Source: Nitrospirota bacterium (GTDB taxonomy: Bacteria; Nitrospirota; CAKKRA01; 9FT-COMBO-42-15). From it: a stretch of 33,078 nt of DNA. The notes beneath the pieces were generated by a model that saw only the letters and a list, made by a program, of their open reading frames with translations, searched no databases and was not told the origin of the DNA. This document shows, piece by piece, positions 15,329 to 22,562 of this stretch. Within the stretch, counting starts at the first letter, position 1. Every line of letters begins with the position of its first letter. Made by a program: the position numbers and the translations under genes. The stretch spans positions 1 through 33,078 of the forward strand of contig JAHFEP010000002.1 of NCBI GenBank assembly GCA_023248415.1, written 5' to 3'.

Positions 15329-16570
15329 TCACACCACCCACGGTATAAACCTGTGCTTCACCTTTTTCACATACTCCCTGTATTCCTCAAACTTGCCGAG
15401 GTGCCGTTCTTCTGTAATGGCGCGGAGGATGTATATGACATTCCACATAATATGCCCAAAGAGAAAATCAATCCTCCAGAACTCCCTGTAAAACCCTGCC
15501 TGAACCCACCAGAGCAGAAGCTTAAAGGTTGTGCCAGGGTGCCTTATCATTCCATACAGTCCTCTTGTCTGAAGTTTCTTAAATGTAATATTTGCAATAG
15601 AAGGGCCAAGTGAGCAGTCTGCATATACATGGAAGACAAGGACTGTTATCTCTAATATCTTAATAAAATAAATGAAGGTAATATCCTGTAAAAAGATTGA
15701 ATCAGGATTTTTGCTGGCAGCAAATGGGCCAAAGGGAAAGAGTGTACCTGTAATATTATTTATTGGTGCATAGCAGGCAAGGCACACAAGCCAGCCGCCA
15801 ACTGTCATGTCAATTGAGCGGCTCCTGTTCTCTATCCATCTTGATTCAATGCAATAGCTCATAGAGGCATTGAGGGTATCTGTAAGCCATAGGATGGCTG
15901 ATGTCCACATTAGTATTGTAAGAAAATCGTAGCCCTTGAAATTGCCTTCAGAAAATCTTATTGAGTCATTGATATTTACATATACCTGAATTACCATGAA
16001 CGGGATAAAGTAGCCCCTCATAAGAAGATTCAGCAAAACCTTTTTGTTATATTGTTTTTTTAAAACACCAAATATGGGTCTGCTGTTATCCCTTTGGAAG
16101 ATTCTTAAAGATATCTGCTTAACGATATGAATCATCCTTATCGCAGGGTCATAAAAATCCTCTTTTGGAGAAGACTTGAATATCAGTGTTACAAAGAAAT
16201 ACGGCAGGCCGAATATTAGGTATAGTTGAAAGAAATACGAAAAAAAGGTCAGGTTCTTTTCTATCTGTTTGTAGAGCGGGTGCAGTTCGTAAAATTTATA
16301 ACCAGCATAGATAATAACAAGCCAGACAAGATACCGAGCTATTGATTTTTTGACTAATGGATAGAATTCAATCTCTTTTTGAATGGAAAAATAGCTATTG
16401 TCTTTTCTTTGTCTGATAAAATTAATAATGCCATAAACTACTGCTAATCCTAAGACTGGAACAAAAAAATATTTTTCGTGGGTGCCAATTTCTCTGAATA
16501 TCAGGAATGAAAGAATAGAAATCAGGAAGGTTGATATTACAAAAAGATGTGGTGAAATGTTATTGTGCAT
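15329..16570 (-). CDS. Polytopic membrane protein with ICMT/PEMT-like methyltransferase C-terminus
   Basis: A 413-residue inner-membrane protein with roughly nine hydrophobic segments. The C-terminal ~90 residues carry the isoprenylcysteine/phospholipid methyltransferase signature: RHPGTTFKLLLWW, then EERHLGKFEEYREYVKKVKHRFIPWV, where the RHP and EE...Y...V..R.IP residues form the SAM and substrate site. The N-terminal ~300 residues are an additional membrane region not found in small ICMT proteins. A lipid or membrane-thiol methylation role is likely; substrate unknown. The ATG at 16570 lies 5 nt after the lytic transglycosylase stop, with AAAGGTG inside the end of that gene serving as ribosome binding site, so the two are coupled. 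Confidence 0.7.
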   Translation of the reverse strand: MHNNISPHLFVISTFLISILSFLIFREIGTHEKYFFVPVLGLAVVYGIINFIRQRKDNSYFSIQKEIEFYPLVKKSIARYLVWLVIIYAGYKFYELHPLYKQIEKNLTFFSYFFQLYLIFGLPYFFVTLIFKSSPKEDFYDPAIRMIHIVKQISLRIFQRDNSRPIFGVLKKQYNKKVLLNLLMRGYFIPFMVIQVYVNINDSIRFSEGNFKGYDFLTILMWTSAILWLTDTLNASMSYCIESRWIENRSRSIDMTVGGWLVCLACYAPINNITGTLFPFGPFAASKNPDSIFLQDITFIYFIKILEITVLVFHVYADCSLGPSIANITFKKLQTRGLYGMIRHPGTTFKLLLWWVQAGFYREFWRIDFLFGHIMWNVIYILRAITEERHLGKFEEYREYVKKVKHRFIPWVV

Positions 16571-16575
16571 TTATA

Positions 16576-17943
16576 TCAGAAACTTACACCTTTTGAATCG
16601 CCCAATATCTCCTTTAGCTTATCAGAAGCCTCTGTCTTTTTGTTCTCCTTCTTTGCTGAGTGCCTGCTGGCAATGACCTCAAATCCTTTATAAAATGCCT
16701 CTTTTCTCCCCTCTGGAATTTTTAACATAAAACCCTTTGGAAGAAATATTCTTGAATCAATTGCCTCTATTTGCAAAGATGGATTGAGTCGTTTTATTTC
16801 GTCCTTTGTTATGCTGCTGAATCTTTCAATATCCCTGACAAGGATACTCCTTTCAATCTGCACAACATCAACCTTTGCAGGCTGTTTGATGGAAATATCC
16901 CCGAAATAAGCCTTATAATTATTCACCACATCCAGCGCAGCCAGGAATTCTGCATAGAAGTTTTTAGAGGCAAAGCCGAATCTTCTCTGGCTGTAGTTAT
17001 TGATTATCTCCGGAAGGTGCGAAGAATTGGTCTTTTCAACTGCCCTTCTAATGCTGCCTGCGCCATGATTATATGCAGTAATTGCAAGGGGCCAGTTCCC
17101 AAGGGATTCATAATTTTTTGTAAGGAATTTTGCTGCTGCAACAGTTGCCAAAAGAGGGTCCCGCCTTTCATCAACAATACTGTTTATTTTCAGATATCTC
17201 TTGCCTGTTGCCTTTAAAAACTGCCACACGCCTGCAGCGCCTGATTTGGAATATGCATGAGGGTTAAACATGGATTCAACAAAGGTGAGCCTTGTCAGCT
17301 CCATTGGCAGGTCGTATTCCTCAAATATCCTTTCCATCTCAGAAAGATATTCGCCTGAATCTATAAGCCCTTTAATAAAAAAGTCCTTTTGTCCTGACTG
17401 CGCCCTGACCCTTTTCCCTCTCCTGTCCATCACAAATTTATCTTTATCCTCTATACTGCGGTACATCTCATAAACCCGCTTTTCCTCGTCACTCAGATTA
17501 CCTACATCCAAATTTTTTCTGGATAATTTAAGGAGGATTTTTTTATAGTAATCTTTAACCTCTTTACTCTTTCTATCTTTTACCCTTTCCTTATTCCTTT
17601 CAGATAAATCCTCATCTTTAAGATAAGCAAAGTCTAAATGGGTATATGTAATGCCCATGTATCTGCCGTCATGTATAACAACCTCATCAGAACTATACTT
17701 CGCATATATCTTCTTCCAGAACTCCACATTCTCTTTTAATTCTATGGGAATTGGAAATATCGCATTTTGCCCCTCCTCAACAAAATAATCTGCATCTGAC
17801 TCCTCTTGCTGCTCCTGGGCAGATATATCAAAATTCTCATCAGGCCTGATGCCTATGGTCATCAAAAAAACAACAAGCGCAATAAGATACCATCTCTTTT
17901 TGATATTGAAATTATATGCCTTTTTTAGTGATTTTCTTGCCAT
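16576..17943 (-). CDS. Membrane-bound lytic murein transglycosylase (MltD-like)
   Basis: Cleaves peptidoglycan glycan strands in the periplasm. The 455-residue protein has an N-terminal membrane or signal segment (about 18-30), a charged region (about 45-185) and a family 1 SLT domain (about 190-330). The catalytic Glu is E223 in FVESMFNPHAYSKSGAAGVWQ, followed by the conserved AITAYNHGAG motif. The C-terminal part contains one degenerate LysM-like segment (VQIERSILVRDIERFSSIT...LNPSL, about 365-415). No lipobox is seen, so it is anchored by the N-terminal helix rather than by lipid. It has its own promoter at 17968-17996 and heads an operon with the ICMT-like gene. Confidence 0.88.
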   Translation of the reverse strand: MARKSLKKAYNFNIKKRWYLIALVVFLMTIGIRPDENFDISAQEQQEESDADYFVEEGQNAIFPIPIELKENVEFWKKIYAKYSSDEVVIHDGRYMGITYTHLDFAYLKDEDLSERNKERVKDRKSKEVKDYYKKILLKLSRKNLDVGNLSDEEKRVYEMYRSIEDKDKFVMDRRGKRVRAQSGQKDFFIKGLIDSGEYLSEMERIFEEYDLPMELTRLTFVESMFNPHAYSKSGAAGVWQFLKATGKRYLKINSIVDERRDPLLATVAAAKFLTKNYESLGNWPLAITAYNHGAGSIRRAVEKTNSSHLPEIINNYSQRRFGFASKNFYAEFLAALDVVNNYKAYFGDISIKQPAKVDVVQIERSILVRDIERFSSITKDEIKRLNPSLQIEAIDSRIFLPKGFMLKIPEGRKEAFYKGFEVIASRHSAKKENKKTEASDKLKEILGDSKGVSF

Positions 17944-17967
17944 TTATACCACTTTCCCTTATCTATG

Positions 17968-17996
17968 ACTATACCAGACAAACCCTTTTGAGTCAA
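17968..17996 (-). promoter_or_regulatory. Sigma-70-type promoter of the lytic transglycosylase operon
   Basis: On the minus strand TTGACT (17991-17996) and TATAGT (17968-17973) are separated by exactly 17 nt; only one base of each box departs from consensus. Initiation would lie about 18-20 nt before the ATG at 17943. It is arranged back to back with the promoter at 18046-18073. Confidence 0.65.
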
Positions 17997-18045
17997 GAAA
18001 TGCAACAGATTGAATTAATTATGTTTTTTTATTTATCAGATTTTA

Positions 18046-18073
18046 TTGACAAAATATAACTCTATGATATATT
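18046..18073 (+). promoter_or_regulatory. Sigma-70-type promoter of the DUF4388 gene
   Basis: A perfect TTGACA (18046-18051) is followed after 16 nt by TATATT (18068-18073). Predicted initiation near 18080 lies downstream of the first in-frame ATG (18078), which supports the start at 18111. Confidence 0.55.
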
Positions 18074-18110
18074 TATAATGAATATTCAATTGAATCTATT
18101 AAGGAGCACA

Positions 18111-18596
18111 ATGGAAGATATACCTTTATCAGGAAATATAAGAGACTACAGCCTGCCGCAGATATTAGAATCTTTACAAAGATTAAAAAAGACAGGCATA
18201 CTAAAGGTCAAGGCCAGTGGTGTGGAAAAGGCAGTCTATTTAAAAGACGGGCAGATTGTCTTTGCATCTTCCAATCTGATAGAAGATAGGTTGGGAGAGA
18301 TGTTAGTAAGGGCAGGCAAGATTACACCGAAGCAATTAACGACTGCTGGTAAGATATTAAAAGAAAGTGGTAGAAAATTGGGCGCTATAATGGTTGATGC
18401 TGGCTTTATAACACCAAAGCAGCTCTTCTGGGGACTGAAATTTCAGGTTAAGGAGATTATATTCACCCTGTTTCTGCTTGATGAAGGGGACTATAAATAT
18501 ACAGAAGGCGGCTATTCAAATGATATAATAGTGCTTCACATAGACACAGCAGAGCTGATTACAGAAATAATCCAGAAGATGGAAAAGGTGGGGTAA
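18111..18596 (+). CDS. DUF4388 (PATAN-type) domain protein
   Basis: A 161-residue soluble protein. It opens with the family pattern LSGNIRDYSLPQILESLQRLKKTGILKV, then KAVYLKDGQIVFASSN and a repeated LGEMLVRAGKIT / LGAIMVDAGFIT pair, where a helical 'hinge' of the type found in GspE-N/PATAN regions is visible. Such domains sit in bacterial signalling proteins and in gliding or pilus regulators, and act as protein-protein adapters. The start ATG at 18111 is chosen for AAGGAG (18101-18106 region) and for the promoter position; an upstream ATG at 18078 lacks a ribosome site. The following lipoprotein frame begins immediately after its stop. Confidence 0.82.
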   Translation: MEDIPLSGNIRDYSLPQILESLQRLKKTGILKVKASGVEKAVYLKDGQIVFASSNLIEDRLGEMLVRAGKITPKQLTTAGKILKESGRKLGAIMVDAGFITPKQLFWGLKFQVKEIIFTLFLLDEGDYKYTEGGYSNDIIVLHIDTAELITEIIQKMEKVG

Positions 18597-18605
18597 CATT
18601 AAAAC

Positions 18606-18636
18606 AGCAAGAGAGCAAGAGAGCAAGAGAGCAAGA
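18606..18636. repeat. Octamer tandem repeat (AGCAAGAG, 3.9 copies)
   Basis: Three perfect AGCAAGAG units and a fourth truncated one lie between the DUF4388 stop and the lipoprotein signal peptide. The 8-nt period is not a multiple of three, so a change in copy number would shift any frame crossing it. Confidence 0.85.
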
Positions 18637-18651
18637 AAAACAGAAGGGATA

Positions 18652-19263
18652 ATAAAAGCTCTATTATACCTTTCTTTAATTCTGATATTTTCATCCTGTG
18701 CTACACCAAAATCCATTGACAGCCTCTTAATCCTTCCTACACCAATACAGAACCCAAAATATAAGGTCTCAGGCAATACCATCATCTATGAAGACAATAA
18801 TGTCTCTGTAGTAGTAAAACACTTGAACCCGTTAATGCTTAACAACTATTATATGGAAAGAAATCTTATAAACCCCTTTGCTGATTTTCCGGGAGATAAG
18901 AAATTCACAGTATTTGCTGTCAGATTCTTAAACAATTCTAAGGACAAGATAACATATAATCCCATGATGTCTGCTATGTTTGAGGGAAATGAAAAACCCA
19001 TACGGCCAATTGATGTTACAGATTTTTATATGCTCTTAAGCGAAGACCCGAATGTTGAAGCACGAATGAAGATGATTAAAAAGACAGCCTATGATGTCCA
19101 GTTTGTCTTACAGAGCAAAGAGCAAAAGGAAGCGATTCTGATTTTTCCTGCTATTGATTTGTCAACAAAGAATGTAACATTAATACTTAAAGATATGTAT
19201 TTCGGTTTTAAATGGGCTAATCTTCCCTTTGCGTTTGATGTGATGAAAAAGAAAGAAAACTAA
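18652..19263 (+). CDS. Putative lipoprotein with ATA at the expected start codon
   Basis: An open frame of 203 residues. Its first part reads KALLYLSLILIFSSCATPKS, a well-formed lipoprotein signal peptide with lipobox FSSC, where a Met is expected immediately before the Lys. The codon there (18652-18654) is ATA rather than ATG, with AGAAGG 4 nt before it. The only alternatives in this frame are ATT at 18598 (after AAGGTG), which would read through the octamer repeat, or TTG at 18823, which would remove the signal peptide and is unlikely. Mature protein: no recognised domain; beta-rich middle (KFTVFAVRFLN, LIFPAIDLS). It follows the DUF4388 gene and may be cotranscribed. Either a non-canonical start or a gene silenced by one G-to-A change. 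Confidence 0.6.
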   Translation: MKALLYLSLILIFSSCATPKSIDSLLILPTPIQNPKYKVSGNTIIYEDNNVSVVVKHLNPLMLNNYYMERNLINPFADFPGDKKFTVFAVRFLNNSKDKITYNPMMSAMFEGNEKPIRPIDVTDFYMLLSEDPNVEARMKMIKKTAYDVQFVLQSKEQKEAILIFPAIDLSTKNVTLILKDMYFGFKWANLPFAFDVMKKKEN

Positions 19264-19274
19264 GCTCCTTTCCC

Positions 19275-19700
19275 TTCCCAATCACTATATTACGCCCTCT
19301 GTTTGATGCTGTAGAGCACTATGGCAAACCAAAATCTTTACGGACAGACAATGAACATCTCTTTACCTCATGGCTATTTAAATTCAGCTTATGGCTAATG
19401 GGTATTCGTCATCAGCTTATTGACAAGTGTTGTCCCTGGCAGAATGGACGGGTAGAGCGATTCTTTGGCACATTAAAAGAGAAGCTAAATCAATGGCAGG
19501 TAAACAATAGGGAACAACTTAATGGAGCGCTTGCTCAGTTTCGGTTCTGGTATAACCATGTTCGGCCGCATCAAAACCTGAACGGCAAAACGCCAGCAGA
19601 GGTTTGGAAAGGAATAGACATCTTTATCAGAAGACCCAAAAAGGAATACTGGTTTGAGGCATGGGATGGGCTTTTGACAGGGATATATCTGAAGATTTAA
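19275..19700 (+). pseudogene. Truncated DDE integrase-type transposase
   Basis: A remnant open to the stop at 19700. The sequence has the second and third catalytic acids of an rve/DDE integrase core: RTDNEHLF and NGRVERFFGTLKEKL, followed by FRFWYNHVRPHQNLNGKTPAEVW and the ending WFEAWDGLLTG. The first acid and the N-terminal helix-turn-helix are absent because the frame begins abruptly just after the lipoprotein gene. No terminal inverted repeat is evident. It is a decayed IS (IS481/IS3-like), marking the edge of the accessory island. Confidence 0.85.
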
Positions 19701-19854
19701 TCTGCCTATTAATTATAGTTGGCTAAAATTAGATTTGGAAAAAGAGGGTGTCCGTGGGAGGTTTGTGTTTATAAGTTAAACCTGACTGAAAATATTTCAA
19801 GGACATAAAAAAACAATACAAAAATACCGTTTAGAAGAAAAAAATTATGACAAA

Positions 19855-20022
19855 GAAGTTAAAATAACGCCTGATTACTTAAAAAAATAGCTCAAGCAAC
19901 GCAGGAAAGGTCTTACGGACAGTCGGACAGGACACAGAGAAGTTAAAATAACAGCGGATTTTCTAAAAAACAACTCAAGAATCAACAGGAACGGTCTTGC
20001 GGACAGACGGACAGGACACCTC
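19855..20022. repeat. Imperfect 84-bp direct tandem repeat
   Basis: Unit 1 (19855-19938) and unit 2 (19939-20022) share GAAGTTAAAATAAC at the start, TTAAAAAA/CTAAAAAA tracts, GGTCTT(A/G)CGGACAG and GGACAGGACAC at the end. The period is exactly 28 codons. On the plus strand both units encode EVKIT..(Y/F)LK with a stop in unit 1; on the minus strand both are open and extend the truncated RHS frame. The gene-free stretch 19701-20022 otherwise shows only AT-rich DNA. Confidence 0.8.
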
Positions 20023-20297
20023 CTGCCAACTGCATCATAAGCAAGGCTGAAGCCTTGCCCTACACTGTTGATTAATGTATTAATACCTGTCAAGCGACTA
20101 TTAGAGTCGTAGCTATAACTCACCGTCGGCTGTCCCGCTACTGTCATGCTTGTCCTTCTCCCTATAGCATCGTATGTATAGTCAATAGCCCCCAGAGGTG
20201 TTACCTCCTTTATCACCTTGTCTGCAGCCCCACCACTGCAACTGCCTGTGCTGCATCCACTATTGGAATAGGTATAGGAGATAGAACCAGAGTGCAT
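20022..20297 (-). pseudogene. Truncated RHS repeat fragment (unit 3)
   Basis: Encodes RHS/YD repeats: ISYTYSNSG, AIDYTYDAIGRRTSM, VSYSYDSNSRLTGI, FSLAYDAVGRR. Reading on, homology ends at GRR and the frame runs into the 84-bp direct repeat (CPVRLSARPF... twice) before stopping at 19875. The RHS core end, the DPLGL junction and any toxin tip are missing. It starts 32 nt after the third membrane-protein gene, as the other units do, so it is a degenerate member of the same array. Confidence 0.8.
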
Positions 20298-20329
20298 TTT
20301 ATGAGATGTGCTTCTCTAAACCAAAGCCT

Positions 20330-20854
20330 TCAGGTTGATTTATCTTCTATATCTTCTAATATGGATGTGCCAAGTCTCCTTTCTAATTTGGCAATGTAAA
20401 TTAATATAAATATCTGACTAATAAACCAAGCAATGCCACCCCCTACTGATACTATTTGTAAAAGTTGCTCCATGTGCCATTGCCGCAATCTTCTCAACAG
20501 ATGAAATGAATTAACTGCTGTGATTATTAATACCATCAATAAACCTCCCTTAAATTTAGCAAATTTAGTATCCTGTCTATAATATATAACATTACCCTTA
20601 ATCTTTTTCTCTATTACTTTTTTACATAAATAATACATCGGAATGCTTAATATTATACCAGTAAGAATTTTCTCTGGTATCTTTTTTGTCATATCACCAA
20701 CAGACAAGGATACTATCATCAACAGAAGCAAGCTCACTCCTAAGATATAGTAAGTGCTTTTTTTAAATAATCTGCCTTTAAAAACATAACTTTTTGCAAT
20801 CAAGCGCCATATAATAAGAATTATCATTCCTATTACTGCAACAACTAAATTCAT
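20330..20854 (-). CDS. Polytopic membrane protein, candidate immunity to the Cys-rich RHS tip
   Basis: A 174-residue protein with about four or five membrane segments and basic loops. The ATG at 20854 has GTGAGG at 6 nt spacing and is preferred over an upstream TTG at 20887. It lies 51 nt downstream of the stop of the RHS tip at 20906-21625, the standard place of an immunity gene in polymorphic toxin loci. No family is recognised. A membrane immunity protein would suit a membrane-acting toxin; this pairing is inference from position. Confidence 0.65.
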   Translation of the reverse strand: MNLVVAVIGMIILIIWRLIAKSYVFKGRLFKKSTYYILGVSLLLLMIVSLSVGDMTKKIPEKILTGIILSIPMYYLCKKVIEKKIKGNVIYYRQDTKFAKFKGGLLMVLIITAVNSFHLLRRLRQWHMEQLLQIVSVGGGIAWFISQIFILIYIAKLERRLGTSILEDIEDKST

Positions 20855-20905
20855 AATGTGCCTCACTATGCCTGTAATAACAAGCAACAGATATTTACTA
20901 TCATT

Positions 20906-21625
20906 TCAATTGCAGCACCAATCATTCCCAGGTGGACAATAAGGGTCTACGGGTGGTCTAGGCGGACCGGGGGGCTTAGGCGGCTTGGGTGGATGACACC
21001 AGTAATCACATCCATATATACAAAAAATAGACGTACCAGCCCAACAAAGTGCTGTACACACTGGCATATATGGTCCAGCAGTTGCGCAAACATAGGCACA
21101 ATACATCGTCCCCCCTCCTCCACAAATAAGGCCACATGCAACATCACAACCTGTTACTTCTAATCCAAGGGGGTCAGTAAAGTTTATTGGCCGATTTCCC
21201 ACATAACTGAAAAAGTTAATATCTCCACCTTTTAATCTTATCGGGTCTTCTGATATAAACCTCTGCAGTTCAGGCGAGTAGTATCTTGCCCGATAGTAAT
21301 ACAACCCAGTCCCATTATTCTCTCTACCTGTGTATTGAAAAGGATTATCACTTGCCTCGCCTGTTATTGTTACAGCGCCAAAGGGGTCATAGGAGTAAGT
21401 TGTTTTAACTGCTCCTGTATTGTCTGTCAATGCTATCACTGAACCCAAAGCATCAGTCTGATAAAAGCGCAATGCGTTAGGCGTGATGCGGGCAAGAGGC
21501 TCGTCAATGTTCAATGTGCGGATGTAATTAATAGACACAGCTCCGCCCTCAATCTCCTGCACTATATCTAAACCATCATAAAGATACTGCTTTGTGATGC
21601 CGTTGATGGTCTTTTCTACGGACAC
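20906..21625 (-). CDS. Orphan RHS tip with ten-cysteine ladder domain
   Basis: A 239-residue protein beginning mid-RHS: YLYDGLDIV, then the RHS core end YYYRARYYSPELQRFISEDPIRLKGG and the junction NFTDPLGL (about 148-155). The 84-residue tip (156-239) carries ten Cys at 160, 164, 168, 176, 180, 190, 194, 202, 206 and 210, then a Pro-rich tail (PPKPPKPPGPPRPP) and three more Cys (PYC, WCCN). Cys content and CX3C pattern recall halocin C8-like bacteriocin domains. The start is GTG at 21625 with AAGGAAAG nearby, just 13 nt after the preceding membrane gene; it may be a silent cassette for recombination rather than an expressed gene. Base content matches the region; no catalytic toxin motif is seen. 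Confidence 0.8.
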   Translation of the reverse strand: MSVEKTINGITKQYLYDGLDIVQEIEGGAVSINYIRTLNIDEPLARITPNALRFYQTDALGSVIALTDNTGAVKTTYSYDPFGAVTITGEASDNPFQYTGRENNGTGLYYYRARYYSPELQRFISEDPIRLKGGDINFFSYVGNRPINFTDPLGLEVTGCDVACGLICGGGGTMYCAYVCATAGPYMPVCTALCWAGTSIFCIYGCDYWCHPPKPPKPPGPPRPPVDPYCPPGNDWCCN

Positions 21626-21638
21626 TATTTCTTTCCTT

Positions 21639-22142
21639 CTACTTCTTCATAGATGTTTTCTTCAATATCAATTTTCCCAGTGCAATACCAATACCTATAT
21701 AAACTAAAACATCAAAAAAGGTAGTAAGTGTATCCCTAAGAAAATTAATAGTAATAGTGGATACAACAATAATACCCCCATCTGGCATTTTAACCTGATT
21801 GTATGACTGATTGTATGGAAAGAGAATTTCAAATATTCCTGAGATAGGTTTTAAAATCCAACCTGCTCCTCTTAACAAAATATGAGCTAAATAACTTGAG
21901 AAAAGCGAAGTATATACTGCAAGCACATTGAAGAGAATCAAGAATAAAGTCCCCACCACATTTAGCAATAAACCTATTCGTGCCCATTTCAGCCAGCCTG
22001 ATGCCTTTGGGAAATACTTGTTCGGCAAAAAAAGCAACAAAAATCCAACCCAAAAAAAGAATATTGATGGCATCTTTCCACCACTTAAGAAAGGAGCGAG
22101 AAATCCACAGATAATAATTAAAAAGCCCAAGAAATTAATCAT
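21639..22142 (-). CDS. Polytopic membrane protein, candidate immunity to RHS tip 1
   Basis: A 167-residue protein with four or five membrane segments (N-terminal FLGFLIIICGFLAPFL, then FFWVGFLLLFLP, and a C-terminal VLVYIGIGIALGKLIL). Located 38 nt downstream of the stop of the RHS tip at 22181, in the immunity position. A GGGGA site lies about 13 nt before the ATG. No family recognised, and no obvious sequence likeness to the other two membrane proteins in the array beyond hydrophobicity. Confidence 0.65.
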   Translation of the reverse strand: MINFLGFLIIICGFLAPFLSGGKMPSIFFFWVGFLLLFLPNKYFPKASGWLKWARIGLLLNVVGTLFLILFNVLAVYTSLFSSYLAHILLRGAGWILKPISGIFEILFPYNQSYNQVKMPDGGIIVVSTITINFLRDTLTTFFDVLVYIGIGIALGKLILKKTSMKK

Positions 22143-22180
22143 TCTATTATTATTTTCCCCTGTCCACTTTACTCAATTTA

Positions 22181-22543
22181 TCACCGTTGACATATCGTTC
22201 TCCACACGTTGGGAAGGGTCGTAGGGAAAAATATCATAAAAGTTGTATCACCTGCGATTCGTCTTTCATATTTATCAGAGGCTGTTGTATTTTCGGTTTT
22301 AATATAACAATTGCTGCAATCATCACAACATAAATAATAAATTGTAATATACCTCTTCATCCATCCTACCTCATATTTCCCCCAGTAACAATATCCAAGG
22401 ACTCCTTCAATCCTAGTTTCCCTACTTTCTACTCGCCACTCTGTTCGCCAAATGTCAAATTGATAGCCTGTTGTTGTCGACCATATCGGTACACAAAATA
22501 GGCCTAATGGATCAACCCAATTAATGACAGGACAGGACAGGAC
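22181..22543 (-). pseudogene. RHS tip 1, severed from its RHS body
   Basis: The RHS junction INWVDPLGLF is followed by a 105-residue tip (22184-22498) with WST..GYQFDIWRTEWRV, a Trp/Tyr-rich middle and a cysteine knot-like CCDDCSNC. The frame enters from the RAYT element end, so it has no start of its own and is a disrupted gene. Toxin activity not recognisable. The partner body is the fragment at 23445-24071; 20 codons between the two (compared with unit 2) are missing. Immunity candidate: 21639-22142. Confidence 0.7.
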
Positions 22544-22545
22544 AG
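22526..22545. repeat. GACAG pentamer tandem repeat (4 copies)
   Basis: Four perfect GACAG units abut the left inverted end of the RAYT element and overlap it by two bases. A GACAG-rich end (GGACAGGACAC) also occurs in both units of the direct repeat at 19855-20022. Confidence 0.85.
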
Positions 22546-22562
22546 GGTCAAGTCTTGAAATA

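Noticed and set aside
19855..20022. Two-unit repeat as a CRISPR array
   Set aside because: No constant repeat/variable spacer pattern; the whole unit is duplicated and no cas gene is present.
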